NCBI RefSeq assembly: GCF_024701975.1
Contig: NZ_JANLNM010000003.1
Location: 124,001 to 188,000 of the forward strand
Direction: 5' to 3'
Length of the DNA: 64,000 nt
DNA from: Variovorax sp. ZS18.2.2
GTDB taxonomy: Bacteria; Pseudomonadota; Gammaproteobacteria; Burkholderiales; Burkholderiaceae_C
Every line of letters starts with the position of its first letter. Position 1 is the stretch's first letter. A program made the translations under genes and the position numbers. The notes beneath the pieces were generated by a model. The model was not told the DNA's origin and did not search any database. It was given only the letters and a program-made list of their open reading frames with translations. This document shows, one piece after another, positions 43,265-53,384 of the stretch.

Positions 43265-44593
43265 ATGCCTCGCTTCGCCAAATCGCTCTTCGGTCAGGTG
43301 GTCATCGCGCTGGTGCTCGGCGTGCTCGCCGGCCTCTTCTGGCCCGAGTTCGCCGTCAAGCTCAAGCCGCTGGGTGACGGCTTCATCAAGCTGATCAAGA
43401 TGATCATCCCGGTGCTGGTGTTCTGCGTCGTCGTGCACGGCATCGCGGGCGCGGGGGACTTGAAGCGCGTGGGGCGCGTGGGCGTCAAGGCGCTGATCTA
43501 CTTCGAAGTGCTCACCACCATCGCGCTCGCCATGGGCCTGGTGCTGGCCTTCGTGTTCCAGCCGGGCGTGGGCATGAATGTCGACCCGGCCAAGCTCGAC
43601 CCGGCGGCCATGAGCGCCTACGCCTCGAACGCCGACAAGCTCACGAGCGGCGGCACGGTCGAGTTCCTGATGAAGCTGATCCCCACCACGGTGGTCAACG
43701 CCTTCGCCACGGGCGACGTGCTGCAGGTGCTGCTGTTCGCGGTGCTGTTCGGCTGCGCGCTGTCGCTGCTGGGCGAGCGCGGCAAGCCGGTGTCGGTGGT
43801 GGTGGACGCGCTCTCGCTGGTGCTCTTCAAGATCATGGGGATCATCATCAAGCTGGCGCCGCTGGGCGTGCTGGGCGCCATCGCCTTCACGGTGGGGCAA
43901 TACGGCATCGGCTCGCTCAAGCAGCTGGGCATGCTGGTCGCGCTCTTCTACGGCGCGGTGCTGGTCTTCGTGTTCGTGGTGCTGGGGCTGGTGATGCGCT
44001 TCTCGGGCTTCAGCCTCTGGAAGCTGCTGCGGTACCTGCGCGAAGAGCTCACCATCGTGTTCGCCACCACTTCGTCGGACAGCGTGCTGCCGCAGATCAT
44101 GGCCAAGCTGCGCCGCATGGGCATCCGCGATTCGACGGTGGGGCTGGTGATCCCGACCGGCTATTCGTTCAACCTCGATGCGTTCTCGATCTACATCACC
44201 CTCGCGGCGGTGTTCATCGCGCAGGCCACCAACACGCCGATCTCGATGGCGGACCTGCTCACGATCCTGGCGATTGCGCTGGTCACCTCCAAGGGCGCGC
44301 ACGGCGTGCCGGGCTCGGCCATCGTGGTGCTGGCCGCCACGCTGCACGCGATTCCGGCGATTCCCGCCATCGGCCTCGTGCTGGTGCTGTCGGTGGACTG
44401 GTTCATGGGCATCGCCCGCGCGCTCGGCAACCTGATCGGCAATTGCGTGGCCACGGTGGCGATCGCGGCGTGGGAAGGCGACATCGACCGCGAGCGCGCG
44501 CATGCGGTGCTCGACGGCACCTACTCGCCGGACGACGAGCCGCTGAGCGAAGCGCCCGTGGTAAACACCGGCTCCGCCACCACTGCCCACTGA
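43265..44593 (+). CDS. dicarboxylate/amino acid:cation symporter (DAACS), DctA-like
   Basis: This 442-residue carrier has the DAACS core: GDGFIKLIKMIIPVLVFCVV, the serine-rich hairpin TIVFATTSSDSVLPQIM, PTGYSFNLDAFSIYITLAAVF and SKGAHGVPGSAIVVLAATL. It imports C4-dicarboxylates or related acids with protons or Na+. The start at 43265 follows ACAGGAGAC. It reads into a GntR gene 7 bp behind, so the two form a small operon under the palindromes just upstream. Confidence 0.93.
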   Translation: MPRFAKSLFGQVVIALVLGVLAGLFWPEFAVKLKPLGDGFIKLIKMIIPVLVFCVVVHGIAGAGDLKRVGRVGVKALIYFEVLTTIALAMGLVLAFVFQPGVGMNVDPAKLDPAAMSAYASNADKLTSGGTVEFLMKLIPTTVVNAFATGDVLQVLLFAVLFGCALSLLGERGKPVSVVVDALSLVLFKIMGIIIKLAPLGVLGAIAFTVGQYGIGSLKQLGMLVALFYGAVLVFVFVVLGLVMRFSGFSLWKLLRYLREELTIVFATTSSDSVLPQIMAKLRRMGIRDSTVGLVIPTGYSFNLDAFSIYITLAAVFIAQATNTPISMADLLTILAIALVTSKGAHGVPGSAIVVLAATLHAIPAIPAIGLVLVLSVDWFMGIARALGNLIGNCVATVAIAAWEGDIDRERAHAVLDGTYSPDDEPLSEAPVVNTGSATTAH

Positions 44594-44600
44594 GAACCCC

Positions 44601-45305
44601 ATGGCCACCGACGTCAGCCCCACCGCCATCGCCGAGCGCGTCGTCGAGGCCATCCTCGCGCAGAAGCTCGCGCCGGGCGAGCGATTGGGCGAGCAGGCCC
44701 TGGCCGAGAACTTCGCGGTAAGCCGCACGATGGTGCGCGAGGCGCTCATGCAGTTGCAGGCGCGCGGTTTCGTCGAAGTGCAGTCGCGCCGCGGCTGGTA
44801 CGTGGTGGAACCCTCGGCCGAAGAAGCGCGCGATGCCTTCTCGGCGCGCCGCATCGTCGAGGCCGGCATCCTGGCCGAGAGCGAGGGCCGGCCGCTGGGC
44901 AAGGTAATCCGCAAGCTGCGCGACCACATCGCCGACGAGCAACGCGCCATCGAAGGCGCCGATGCGGCCACGCGGGCCTTCCTGCTCGCCGACTTCCATG
45001 TCTGCCTCGCCGAACAGATGGGGCACCAGCTGCTGGTCGATGTGCTGCGTGACCTCACGGCGCGCACCACGCTGGCGGCCACGCTCTACCAGTCGAAGCA
45101 CGAGGCCGGCCAGTCGTGCGCGGAGCACGGCGCCATCGTCGCGGCGCTCGAAGAAGGCGACACCAACAAGGCGCGCCGGCTGATGCTGGAGCACATCGGC
45201 AACGTCGAGCGCGCGCTCGAGGTGGAGGCCACCGCCGAGCCAGACGCGCCGACCCGCCTGCGCGCCACGCTGGCGCCGGTCGCGCTGCCGCGTGCCAAAC
45301 GCTGA
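44601..45305 (+). CDS. GntR-family regulator of the DctA-like symporter
   Basis: This 234-residue protein has an N-terminal winged helix (AERVVEAILAQKLAPGERLG, ENFAVSRTMVREALMQLQA) and an FCD domain (LADFHVCLAEQMGHQLLVDVL, AEHGAIVAALEEGDT). It lies directly behind the symporter gene and probably represses it through the palindromes at 43197-43233. The inducer is probably the transported acid, which is inference. Confidence 0.9.
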   Translation: MATDVSPTAIAERVVEAILAQKLAPGERLGEQALAENFAVSRTMVREALMQLQARGFVEVQSRRGWYVVEPSAEEARDAFSARRIVEAGILAESEGRPLGKVIRKLRDHIADEQRAIEGADAATRAFLLADFHVCLAEQMGHQLLVDVLRDLTARTTLAATLYQSKHEAGQSCAEHGAIVAALEEGDTNKARRLMLEHIGNVERALEVEATAEPDAPTRLRATLAPVALPRAKR

Positions 45306-45466
45306 CGCCGTGCGTTAGTACCGTGGTGCGCTATCGATGAGATAGCACGCTGCGAAGGGCCTGCAAAGGCTGCGGCCGAATTCGCCCGCCCACGGCGCGG
45401 CCACGCACAAGAGCGTGCCCGCTGACAGAATGGCGCCGCCGCGCTCGGCTACAGTCCGAGACACTT

Positions 45467-46600
45467 ATGAATTCACCCCAACTCCAGCGCGGCGTGTTCC
45501 TCGCCCTGCTCGCCATCGTCACCGCCGCCTTCGTCTGGGTGCTGCTGCCGTTCTTCGGCGCGGTGCTGTGGGGCGTGGCGCTGGCGATCCTGTTCACGCC
45601 GCTCTACAAGTGGCTGCTGAAAAAGATGCGCGGCAGGCCCAATGCCGCCGCGCTCTCGACGCTGGCGATCTGCCTGTTCATCGTGATCCTGCCACTGGCA
45701 ATGGTGGGCGTGTCGCTGGTGCAGGAAATCGCGCTGGTCACGCAGAGCATCCGCTCGGGCCAGATCAACTTCGCGGCCTACTTCCAGCAGATCCTCGATG
45801 CCTCGCCGCAGTGGCTGCTGAACCTGGTCGAGCGCTTCAACCTCGGCGACATGGCGGCCTGGCAGGCGCGCATCTCGACGGCCGCCGGGCAGGCCAGCCA
45901 GATCATCGCGAGCCAGGCGCTGGCCATCGGCCAGAACACCTTCGACTTCATCGTCAGCTTCTTCGTGATGCTGTACCTCCTCTACTTCCTGGTGCGCGAC
46001 GGCGCGACGCTCTCCAAGACCATGCGCGACGCCGTGCCGCTCGCCAAGCCGCACACGCACTACCTGCTGAACAAGTTCACCACCGTGATCCGCGCCACCG
46101 TGAAGGGCAACGTGGCCGTGGCCATCGCGCAGGGCACCATCGGCGGGCTCGCGTTCTGGTTCCTCGGCGTGCAGGGCGCGCTGCTGTGGGCGGTGCTGAT
46201 GGCCTTCCTGTCGCTCTTGCCCGCCGTGGGCGCGGCGCTCATCTGGGGGCCGGTGGCGATCTACTTCCTGGCCACGGGGCACTTCTGGCAGGGCGGCGTG
46301 CTGATCTTCGTGGGCGTGTTCGTGATCGGCCTGGTCGACAACATCCTGCGCCCGGTGCTGGTGGGCAAGGACACGCAGATGCCCGACTACATCGTGCTGA
46401 TGTCCACCATCGGCGGCATGGCGATCTTCGGCATCAACGGCTTCGTGATCGGACCGGTGATCGCGGCGCTGTTCATGGCGGCGTGGAGCCTGTTCGCGGA
46501 CTCGGGGCACGTGGGCACCGGCCACCAGACGATCGAGCCGCCGCAGACGCCGGAAGCCGCCGACCCGGCCGACCTGCCCGAGAACCGCAAGAAGGGCTGA
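45467..46600 (+). CDS. AI-2E family membrane protein (PerM/YdiK type)
   Basis: This 377-residue protein has the AI-2E plan: N-terminal hydrophobic pairs (VFLALLAIVTAAFVWVLLPF), a soluble helical middle, then FFVMLYLLYFLVRDG, IAQGTIGGLAFWFLGVQGAL, LLPAVGAALIWGPVAIYFL and VDNILRPVLVGKD. Members have been linked to autoinducer export or Na+/H+ exchange, but the function of most is unknown. It stands alone between the GntR and DUF2141 genes. Confidence 0.88.
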   Translation: MNSPQLQRGVFLALLAIVTAAFVWVLLPFFGAVLWGVALAILFTPLYKWLLKKMRGRPNAAALSTLAICLFIVILPLAMVGVSLVQEIALVTQSIRSGQINFAAYFQQILDASPQWLLNLVERFNLGDMAAWQARISTAAGQASQIIASQALAIGQNTFDFIVSFFVMLYLLYFLVRDGATLSKTMRDAVPLAKPHTHYLLNKFTTVIRATVKGNVAVAIAQGTIGGLAFWFLGVQGALLWAVLMAFLSLLPAVGAALIWGPVAIYFLATGHFWQGGVLIFVGVFVIGLVDNILRPVLVGKDTQMPDYIVLMSTIGGMAIFGINGFVIGPVIAALFMAAWSLFADSGHVGTGHQTIEPPQTPEAADPADLPENRKKG

Positions 46601-46746
46601 ACCCCGCCACAAGCCGGCGCTTCTCGCGCCGGTCGCGCGCACTCGCTGCATTTGGCGCGCGCATTTGTGCATTTCGTCGCATGCCGCTGGGCACCGCCCG
46701 GTGCCTGCGGGATCGTCGGGGCCTCTTCACTGCAACGAGGCCCGCC

Positions 46747-47181
46747 ATGCGTCCTTTCGCTCTCCCTTCCCGCCCGGCCGTGCGCGCGATGTGCGCCGCC
46801 GCCCTCCTCGCGCCGCTGGGCGCGCTCGCCGCCGACCTCAGCCTGAGCGTGGCCGATGGGCCCGTTGCCGACGCCACGCTGTACGTCGCGCTCTACGGCA
46901 GCGCCGCCGGCTTCACGGGCACCGCGCTGGCCTCGCAGATGGTGCCGATGCGCGCCGGCGCGGCGCAGCTCGTGTTCCCGGGCCTGGCGCCGGGGCGCTA
47001 TGCGGTGCGCGTGTTCGCGGACGAGAACGGCAACGGCAAGCTGGACACCAACCTCTTCGGCATGCCGACCGAGCGCTACGGCTTCTCGAACGATGCCAAG
47101 GGCAACCTCGGCCCGCCTGAATTCGACGCCGCCGCGATCGGCATCGACACCGACCTGCAGACCGTCATCCACCTGCGCTGA
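46747..47181 (+). CDS. DUF2141 periplasmic protein
   Basis: This 144-residue protein has a signal peptide (RAMCAAALLAPLGALAA). The mature part carries VADATLYVALYGSAAGF, QLVFPGLAPGRYAVRVFADENG and NGKLDTNLFGMPTERYGFSND, typical of DUF2141, a beta-sandwich with a Gly/Asn/Asp-rich loop that could bind calcium. Its stop is 7 bp before the start of the carotenoid-oxygenase-like gene, which makes an operon. Confidence 0.9.
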   Translation: MRPFALPSRPAVRAMCAAALLAPLGALAADLSLSVADGPVADATLYVALYGSAAGFTGTALASQMVPMRAGAAQLVFPGLAPGRYAVRVFADENGNGKLDTNLFGMPTERYGFSNDAKGNLGPPEFDAAAIGIDTDLQTVIHLR

Positions 47182-47188
47182 GGCCGCC

Positions 47189-48694
47189 ATGCAAAGACGC
47201 GAACTCATGCGCCTGCTGGCTTCGGCCGGCGCACTCCCCCTTCTTGCATCACTTGCACCTCTGGCGCGCGCCGCCGGCACGGACAACTGGCAGGCCGACT
47301 TCGAAGCCGCCGATGCGCCCTGGAAGACCGGCTTCGCCACGCCGCCCGGCGACCTTCCGCTGACCCGCGCCACAGTGCGCGGACGCTTCCCCGACGCCGT
47401 CGCCGGCACGCTGTTCCGCATCGGCCCGGCGGGCCACGACCTGGGCGGCGAGCGCTACCACCACTGGTTCGACGGCGACGGCATGGTGCATCGCTTCGTG
47501 ATCGATGGCGCCGACGTGCGCCACCAGGGCCGCTACGTCGCCACGCCCAAGCGTGTGGCCGAGGTGCGGGCCGGACGCCGTCTGTTCGAGGCGTTCGGCA
47601 CCATCCCGCCGGGCGTCGAGCCGCCGACCTCGGCCGACAGCATCAACGTCGCCAACACCAGCGTGCTGCCGTTGCAAGGCGAGGTGCTGGCGCTGTGGGA
47701 AGGCGGCTCGGCCACGCGCGTCGATGCGCGCACGCTCGAGACGCTGGGCGTGAAGACCTGGCGCCCCGACCTCGCAGGCATGCCCTTCTCGGCCCATCCC
47801 AAGGTGGACCCGGACGGCACGGTCTGGAACTTCGGCGTCAGCAGCAGCCAGGGGCTGATGGCGCTGTACGAGATCGGCGCCGATGGGGCCCTCCGCCGCG
47901 CGGCCGCGGTGCCGGTGTCCGACATCGGGATGGTCCACGACTTCGCCGTCACCGAGCGGCACCTGGTGTTCCTGATGCCACCGCTGGTCTACGACGGCAA
48001 GCGCAAGGAAGCGGGCGCGAGCTTTCTGGATGCGCATGTCTGGCGGCCCGAGTTGGGCATGCGCGCGCTGGTGGTCGACAAGCAGAACTGGGACAAGCGC
48101 CAGATGCTCACGCTGCCAGCCGGCTTCCTGTTCCACGTGGGCAACGCCTGGGAAGAAGACACGCCGCGCGGCACGCAGATCCACATCGACTACGTACGCT
48201 CGGACAACGCCGACTCGGTGTTCACGACCAACCGCGAACTGATGCGGGCGCGCATTGCAAGAAGCACCCGCCCGCACCTGACCGTCGCCACGCTGAATCT
48301 GGCCACTGGAGAGGCCACGCAGAAGACGCTGCCGCTGGAGGCGGAGTTTCCGCGCATCGACCCACGGCGCGTCGGCCTGCGCCACCGCCAGGTGGTGCAC
48401 GCGACGCAGCTGCGGCCCGACCTGCCGGGCTTCGGTGCCGTCGCGCGCACCGATGTCGAAACCGGTCGCAGCCAGCGCTTCAGCTACGGGCCGCGATCCA
48501 TCGTGGAAGAGCATGTCTTCGTGCCGGACGGCTCGAAGCCGGGCTGGGTGCTGGGCACGGTGCTCGACTTCGGCCGGCAGAAGACGGTGCTGTCGTGTTT
48601 CGCGGCCGACCACCTGGCGGCCGGCCCGATAGCACAGGCCACGCTGCCCTACGCGCTGCCGCTGGGCCTGCACGGAGCCTTCGTGCCGGCCTGA
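47189..48694 (+). CDS. carotenoid oxygenase (RPE65/CCD) family protein, exported
   Basis: This 501-residue protein has an N-terminal signal (MQRRELMRLLASAGALPLLA) that resembles a weak Tat signal. The propeller domain carries PDAVAGTLFRIGPAGHDLGG, YHHWFDGDGMVHRF, FSAHPKVDPDGT and MVHDFAVTERHLVF, with the spaced histidines used for iron. Family members cleave carotenoids, stilbenes or lignin fragments. An exported member next to DUF2141 suggests a periplasmic aromatic or polyene substrate, which is inference. Confidence 0.9.
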   Translation: MQRRELMRLLASAGALPLLASLAPLARAAGTDNWQADFEAADAPWKTGFATPPGDLPLTRATVRGRFPDAVAGTLFRIGPAGHDLGGERYHHWFDGDGMVHRFVIDGADVRHQGRYVATPKRVAEVRAGRRLFEAFGTIPPGVEPPTSADSINVANTSVLPLQGEVLALWEGGSATRVDARTLETLGVKTWRPDLAGMPFSAHPKVDPDGTVWNFGVSSSQGLMALYEIGADGALRRAAAVPVSDIGMVHDFAVTERHLVFLMPPLVYDGKRKEAGASFLDAHVWRPELGMRALVVDKQNWDKRQMLTLPAGFLFHVGNAWEEDTPRGTQIHIDYVRSDNADSVFTTNRELMRARIARSTRPHLTVATLNLATGEATQKTLPLEAEFPRIDPRRVGLRHRQVVHATQLRPDLPGFGAVARTDVETGRSQRFSYGPRSIVEEHVFVPDGSKPGWVLGTVLDFGRQKTVLSCFAADHLAAGPIAQATLPYALPLGLHGAFVPA

Positions 48695-48704
48695 AGGGAA
48701 AAGC

Positions 48705-49607
48705 TCAGGCCGACCACCAGCCTTCGTCGAAACGCCCCTGCAGGAACGCCACGAAGCCCGACACCTTGCCCGGCACCAGCTTCGGCGACGGGAACACGGC
48801 GTGGATCTCCTGCTCGGGCAGCGCATGGTCGCCGAGCACCGCGATCACCTTGCCTGCCGCCATCGACTCACTCGCCACGTAGCGCGGCATGAGCGCAATG
48901 CCCAGCCCGTCGCGCGCGGCTGCCAGTACGGCGGAGAGGTTGTTCGAGCGAAAGCGCCCCGAGACTGGCACCGTCACCGGCTCGCCCTTGGGCGTGTGCA
49001 TGCGCCAGAACTCGTCGCCCACCACGCTGCTGTAGATCAGCGCCACGTGGGCGCTCAGGTCCTGCGCGCGCTTCGGCGTGCCGTGCTTTTTCAGATAGCC
49101 GGGCGCCGCCACCATGACCCACGGGTTCGCGCCGAGGTAGCGCGCGCCCAGCGACGAATCGGCCAGCTTGCCCATGCGGATCGCCACGTCGATGCCCTGT
49201 GCGATGAGGTCGACATAACGGTCCTCGAAGCTCAGGTCCAGCTGCACCTGCGGATGCCGGCGCATGTACTCGAGCGCCAGCGGCACCACCACGCGCCGCC
49301 CGAACGCCACCGAGGTGCCGACCCGCAGCAGCCCCTGCGCCTGGTTCTGCCGCAGCTGCACGATGCTGTCGGCCTCCTCGGCGTCGCGCACGATGGTCTT
49401 GCACTTCTCGTAGTACAGCGCGCCCGGTTCGGTGAGGCTCACGCCGCGCGTGTTGCGGTTGAGCAGCCGCACCTTCAGCCGCGTTTCCGTCGCCGCGATC
49501 TGCTTGGTCACGGTGGGTTGCGTGGTGTTGAACTCGCGCGCTGCTTTCGAGAAGCTGCCGGTCTCGACGACCCGCACGAACATTTCCATTGCCAAGAGTC
49601 TGTCCAT
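48705..49607 (-). CDS. LysR-family regulator, divergent from gcl
   Basis: This 300-residue protein has an N-terminal winged helix (MEMFVRVVETGSFSKAAREF, TQPTVTKQIAATETRLKVRL) and a periplasmic-binding-like effector domain (VGTSVAFGRRVVVPLALEYM). It is divergent from the gcl-hyi-glxR operon with 218 bp in between, which contains a LysR-like inverted repeat near its own start. Control of glyoxylate use is likely. Confidence 0.9.
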   Translation of the reverse strand: MDRLLAMEMFVRVVETGSFSKAAREFNTTQPTVTKQIAATETRLKVRLLNRNTRGVSLTEPGALYYEKCKTIVRDAEEADSIVQLRQNQAQGLLRVGTSVAFGRRVVVPLALEYMRRHPQVQLDLSFEDRYVDLIAQGIDVAIRMGKLADSSLGARYLGANPWVMVAAPGYLKKHGTPKRAQDLSAHVALIYSSVVGDEFWRMHTPKGEPVTVPVSGRFRSNNLSAVLAAARDGLGIALMPRYVASESMAAGKVIAVLGDHALPEQEIHAVFPSPKLVPGKVSGFVAFLQGRFDEGWWSA

Positions 49608-49626
49608 AGGCGGATGGTAGTCACTT

Positions 49627-49641
49627 ATTCCAATGCGGAAT
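49627..49641. promoter_or_regulatory. LysR-type inverted repeat near the LysR gene start
   Basis: ATTCC-AATGC-GGAAT is a perfect inverted repeat 19 bp upstream of the LysR start, of the ATTCC-N5-GGAAT form common for LysR operators. It may serve autorepression and activation of gcl. Confidence 0.55.
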
Positions 49642-49744
49642 AGGTTTTATGGTCCCCAGCCGTCTTCTTGAAATCCCACCGTGTTCCTAGAGTCGGCTCA
49701 CCGATCCACGAACACCGAGGAACCGGCTCTGCCGGGCCTCTGGT

Positions 49745-49800
49745 GTTGCCCCCTGCAAGGGGGTTGGCGAAGCGACACGAAGTGCGCGAAGCCTGGGGGT
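49745..49800 (-). repeat. dispersed intergenic repeat, copy 1
   Basis: The core (49745-49787) is complementary to the element at 58153-58194 with few differences. It contains a short self-complementary part, CCCCCTGCAAGGGGG, and reads towards gcl in the opposite orientation to the second copy. It lies in an intergenic spacer and is not part of a gene. Confidence 0.7.
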
Positions 49801-49825
49801 TTACTTAATTTCTGGAGACAGTCCC

Positions 49826-51619
<1,794 letters not shown>

Positions 51620-51645
51620 GCAAGCGAACAAGCAAGGAGACACAC

Positions 51646-52425
51646 ATGCCCAAGTTCGCAGCCAACCTCACGATGCTCTTCACCGAGCTGCCGTTCATGC
51701 AACGCTTCGAAGCCGCCGCCAAGGCAGGCTTCAAGGGGGTCGAGTACCTCTTTCCCTACCCCTTCGAGAAGAAGGAACTCGCCGCGGCGCTCCGCACCAA
51801 TGGCCTGCAGCAAGTGCTTCACAACCTGCCCGCCGGTGACTGGGACAAGGGCGAGCGCGGCATCGCCTGCCTGGCCGACCGCACCGGCGAATTCGCCGAA
51901 GGCATCGGCATGGCGATCGACTACGCGACCGCGCTCGGCTGCCCGCAGGTCAACTGCCTGATCGGCAAGGTGCCCGAGGGTGCCGACATCAATGCGGTCA
52001 ACCGCACGGTGATCGACAACCTGCGCCTGGCCGCGCGGGAGCTCGAAGCAGCCGGCATCCGCATGCTGATCGAGCCGATCAACACCTTCGACATTCCGGG
52101 CTTCTACCTGAACCGCACCGACAAGGCGCTGGCGCTGATCGAGGCGGTGGGTTCGCCCAACCTGAAGGTGCAGTACGACATCTATCACGCGCAGCGCATG
52201 GAAGGCGAGCTCGGCAACACGCTCACGAAGCACCTCGCGCAGATCGGCCACATCCAGCTGGCCGACAACCCCGGCCGCGGCGAGCCTGGCACGGGCGAGA
52301 TCAACTACCCGTGGCTCTTCAAGCACATCGATTCGCTGGGCTACGACGGCTGGATCGGCTGCGAATACAAGCCGCGCAGCGACACGGTCAATGGCCTCGG
52401 CTGGCGCGAAGCACTGACCCAATAA
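51646..52425 (+). CDS. hyi: hydroxypyruvate isomerase
   Basis: This 259-residue TIM-barrel enzyme has the Hyi markers FTELPFMQRFEAAAKAGFKG, LHNLPAGDWDKGERGIACL and LIEPINTFDIPGFYLNRTD, with glutamate and histidine metal ligands. It interconverts hydroxypyruvate and tartronate semialdehyde. It starts 26 bp after gcl. Confidence 0.95.
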   Translation: MPKFAANLTMLFTELPFMQRFEAAAKAGFKGVEYLFPYPFEKKELAAALRTNGLQQVLHNLPAGDWDKGERGIACLADRTGEFAEGIGMAIDYATALGCPQVNCLIGKVPEGADINAVNRTVIDNLRLAARELEAAGIRMLIEPINTFDIPGFYLNRTDKALALIEAVGSPNLKVQYDIYHAQRMEGELGNTLTKHLAQIGHIQLADNPGRGEPGTGEINYPWLFKHIDSLGYDGWIGCEYKPRSDTVNGLGWREALTQ

Positions 52426-52462
52426 CAACGCCCTCAGCGAACCTCACATCGGAAACAGAGAC

Positions 52463-53371
52463 ATGACTGCAACGCAAAAAATCGGATTCATCGGCCTCGG
52501 CATCATGGGCGCCCCCATGGCGGGCCACTTGCTCGACGCGGGCCACCAGCTCTTCGTGAACACGCAGGGCAACACGCCCGAGCCCTTCATCTCGAAGGCG
52601 AAGATCTGCGCCTCGGCCGCCGAAGTCGCGCGCCAGGCCGACATCATCTTCATGATGGTGCCGGACACGCCCGATGTGGAGAAGGTGCTGTTCGGCGAGC
52701 CCGGCACGCACGGCGTGGCCGAGGGCCTGAAGGACTCGCGCGGCAAGATCGTGGTGGACTGCAGCTCCATCGACCCGATCGCCACGAAGGCGTTTGCCAA
52801 GCGCATCGTGGCGCTGGGCTGCGGCTACATCGACGCGCCGGTCTCCGGCGGCGAAGTGGGCGCCAAGGCCGCGAGTCTCACGATCATGTGCGGCGGCGAC
52901 GAAGGCACCTTCGAGCGCGTGAAGCCGCTGCTCGACAAGATGGGCAAGAACGTCACGCTGGTGGGTGCCGTGGGCGACGGCCAGGTCTGCAAGGTGGCCA
53001 ACCAGATCATCGTGGCGCTGAACATCGCTGCGGTGGGCGAGGCGCTGCTGTTCGCATCGAAGGCCGGCGCCGATCCGGCCAAGGTGCGCCAGGCGCTGAT
53101 GGGCGGCTTTGCGAGTTCGCGCATTCTCGAAGTGCACGGCGAACGGATGATCAAGCGCACCTTCGCGCCGGGCTTCCGCATCGCGCTGCACCAGAAGGAC
53201 CTGAACCTCGCGCTGCAGAGCGCGCGTTCGCTGGGCGTGGCACTGCCGCAGACGGCGGGTGCGGCGCAGCTGATGAACGCCTGCGCGGCGCTCGGCCATG
53301 GGCAGTCGGATCACTCGGCGCTGGTCAAGGCGCTCGAAGCGCTCGCCCAGCACACCGTCACGCCAGACTGA
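52463..53371 (+). CDS. glxR: 2-hydroxy-3-oxopropionate (tartronate semialdehyde) reductase
   Basis: This 302-residue beta-hydroxyacid dehydrogenase has the Rossmann fingerprint GFIGLGIMGAPMAGHLL (8-24), the substrate loop DAPVSGGEVGA (124-134) and the catalytic lysine K177 in GDGQVCKVANQI. It reduces tartronate semialdehyde to D-glycerate with NAD(P)H. It closes the gcl operon; its product is the substrate of the glycerate kinase at 12275. Confidence 0.95.
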   Translation: MTATQKIGFIGLGIMGAPMAGHLLDAGHQLFVNTQGNTPEPFISKAKICASAAEVARQADIIFMMVPDTPDVEKVLFGEPGTHGVAEGLKDSRGKIVVDCSSIDPIATKAFAKRIVALGCGYIDAPVSGGEVGAKAASLTIMCGGDEGTFERVKPLLDKMGKNVTLVGAVGDGQVCKVANQIIVALNIAAVGEALLFASKAGADPAKVRQALMGGFASSRILEVHGERMIKRTFAPGFRIALHQKDLNLALQSARSLGVALPQTAGAAQLMNACAALGHGQSDHSALVKALEALAQHTVTPD

Positions 53372-53384
53372 GCCTGCGGCTCAG
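53368..53384. terminator. hairpin shared by the two convergent stop codons
   Basis: CTGAGCC-TGC-GGCTCAG is a perfect 7-bp stem with a 3-nt loop. It contains both the glxR stop and the stop of the convergent flavoprotein gene. The T-run after it on the plus strand is short (GTCTTT), so it may be a weak bidirectional terminator. Confidence 0.5.

Noticed and set aside
43025..45082. Upstream extension of the kinase frame opposite the DctA-like and GntR genes
   Set aside because: The frame is open to 45082 but kinase similarity begins at 43024, and the extension has a shadow-type composition.
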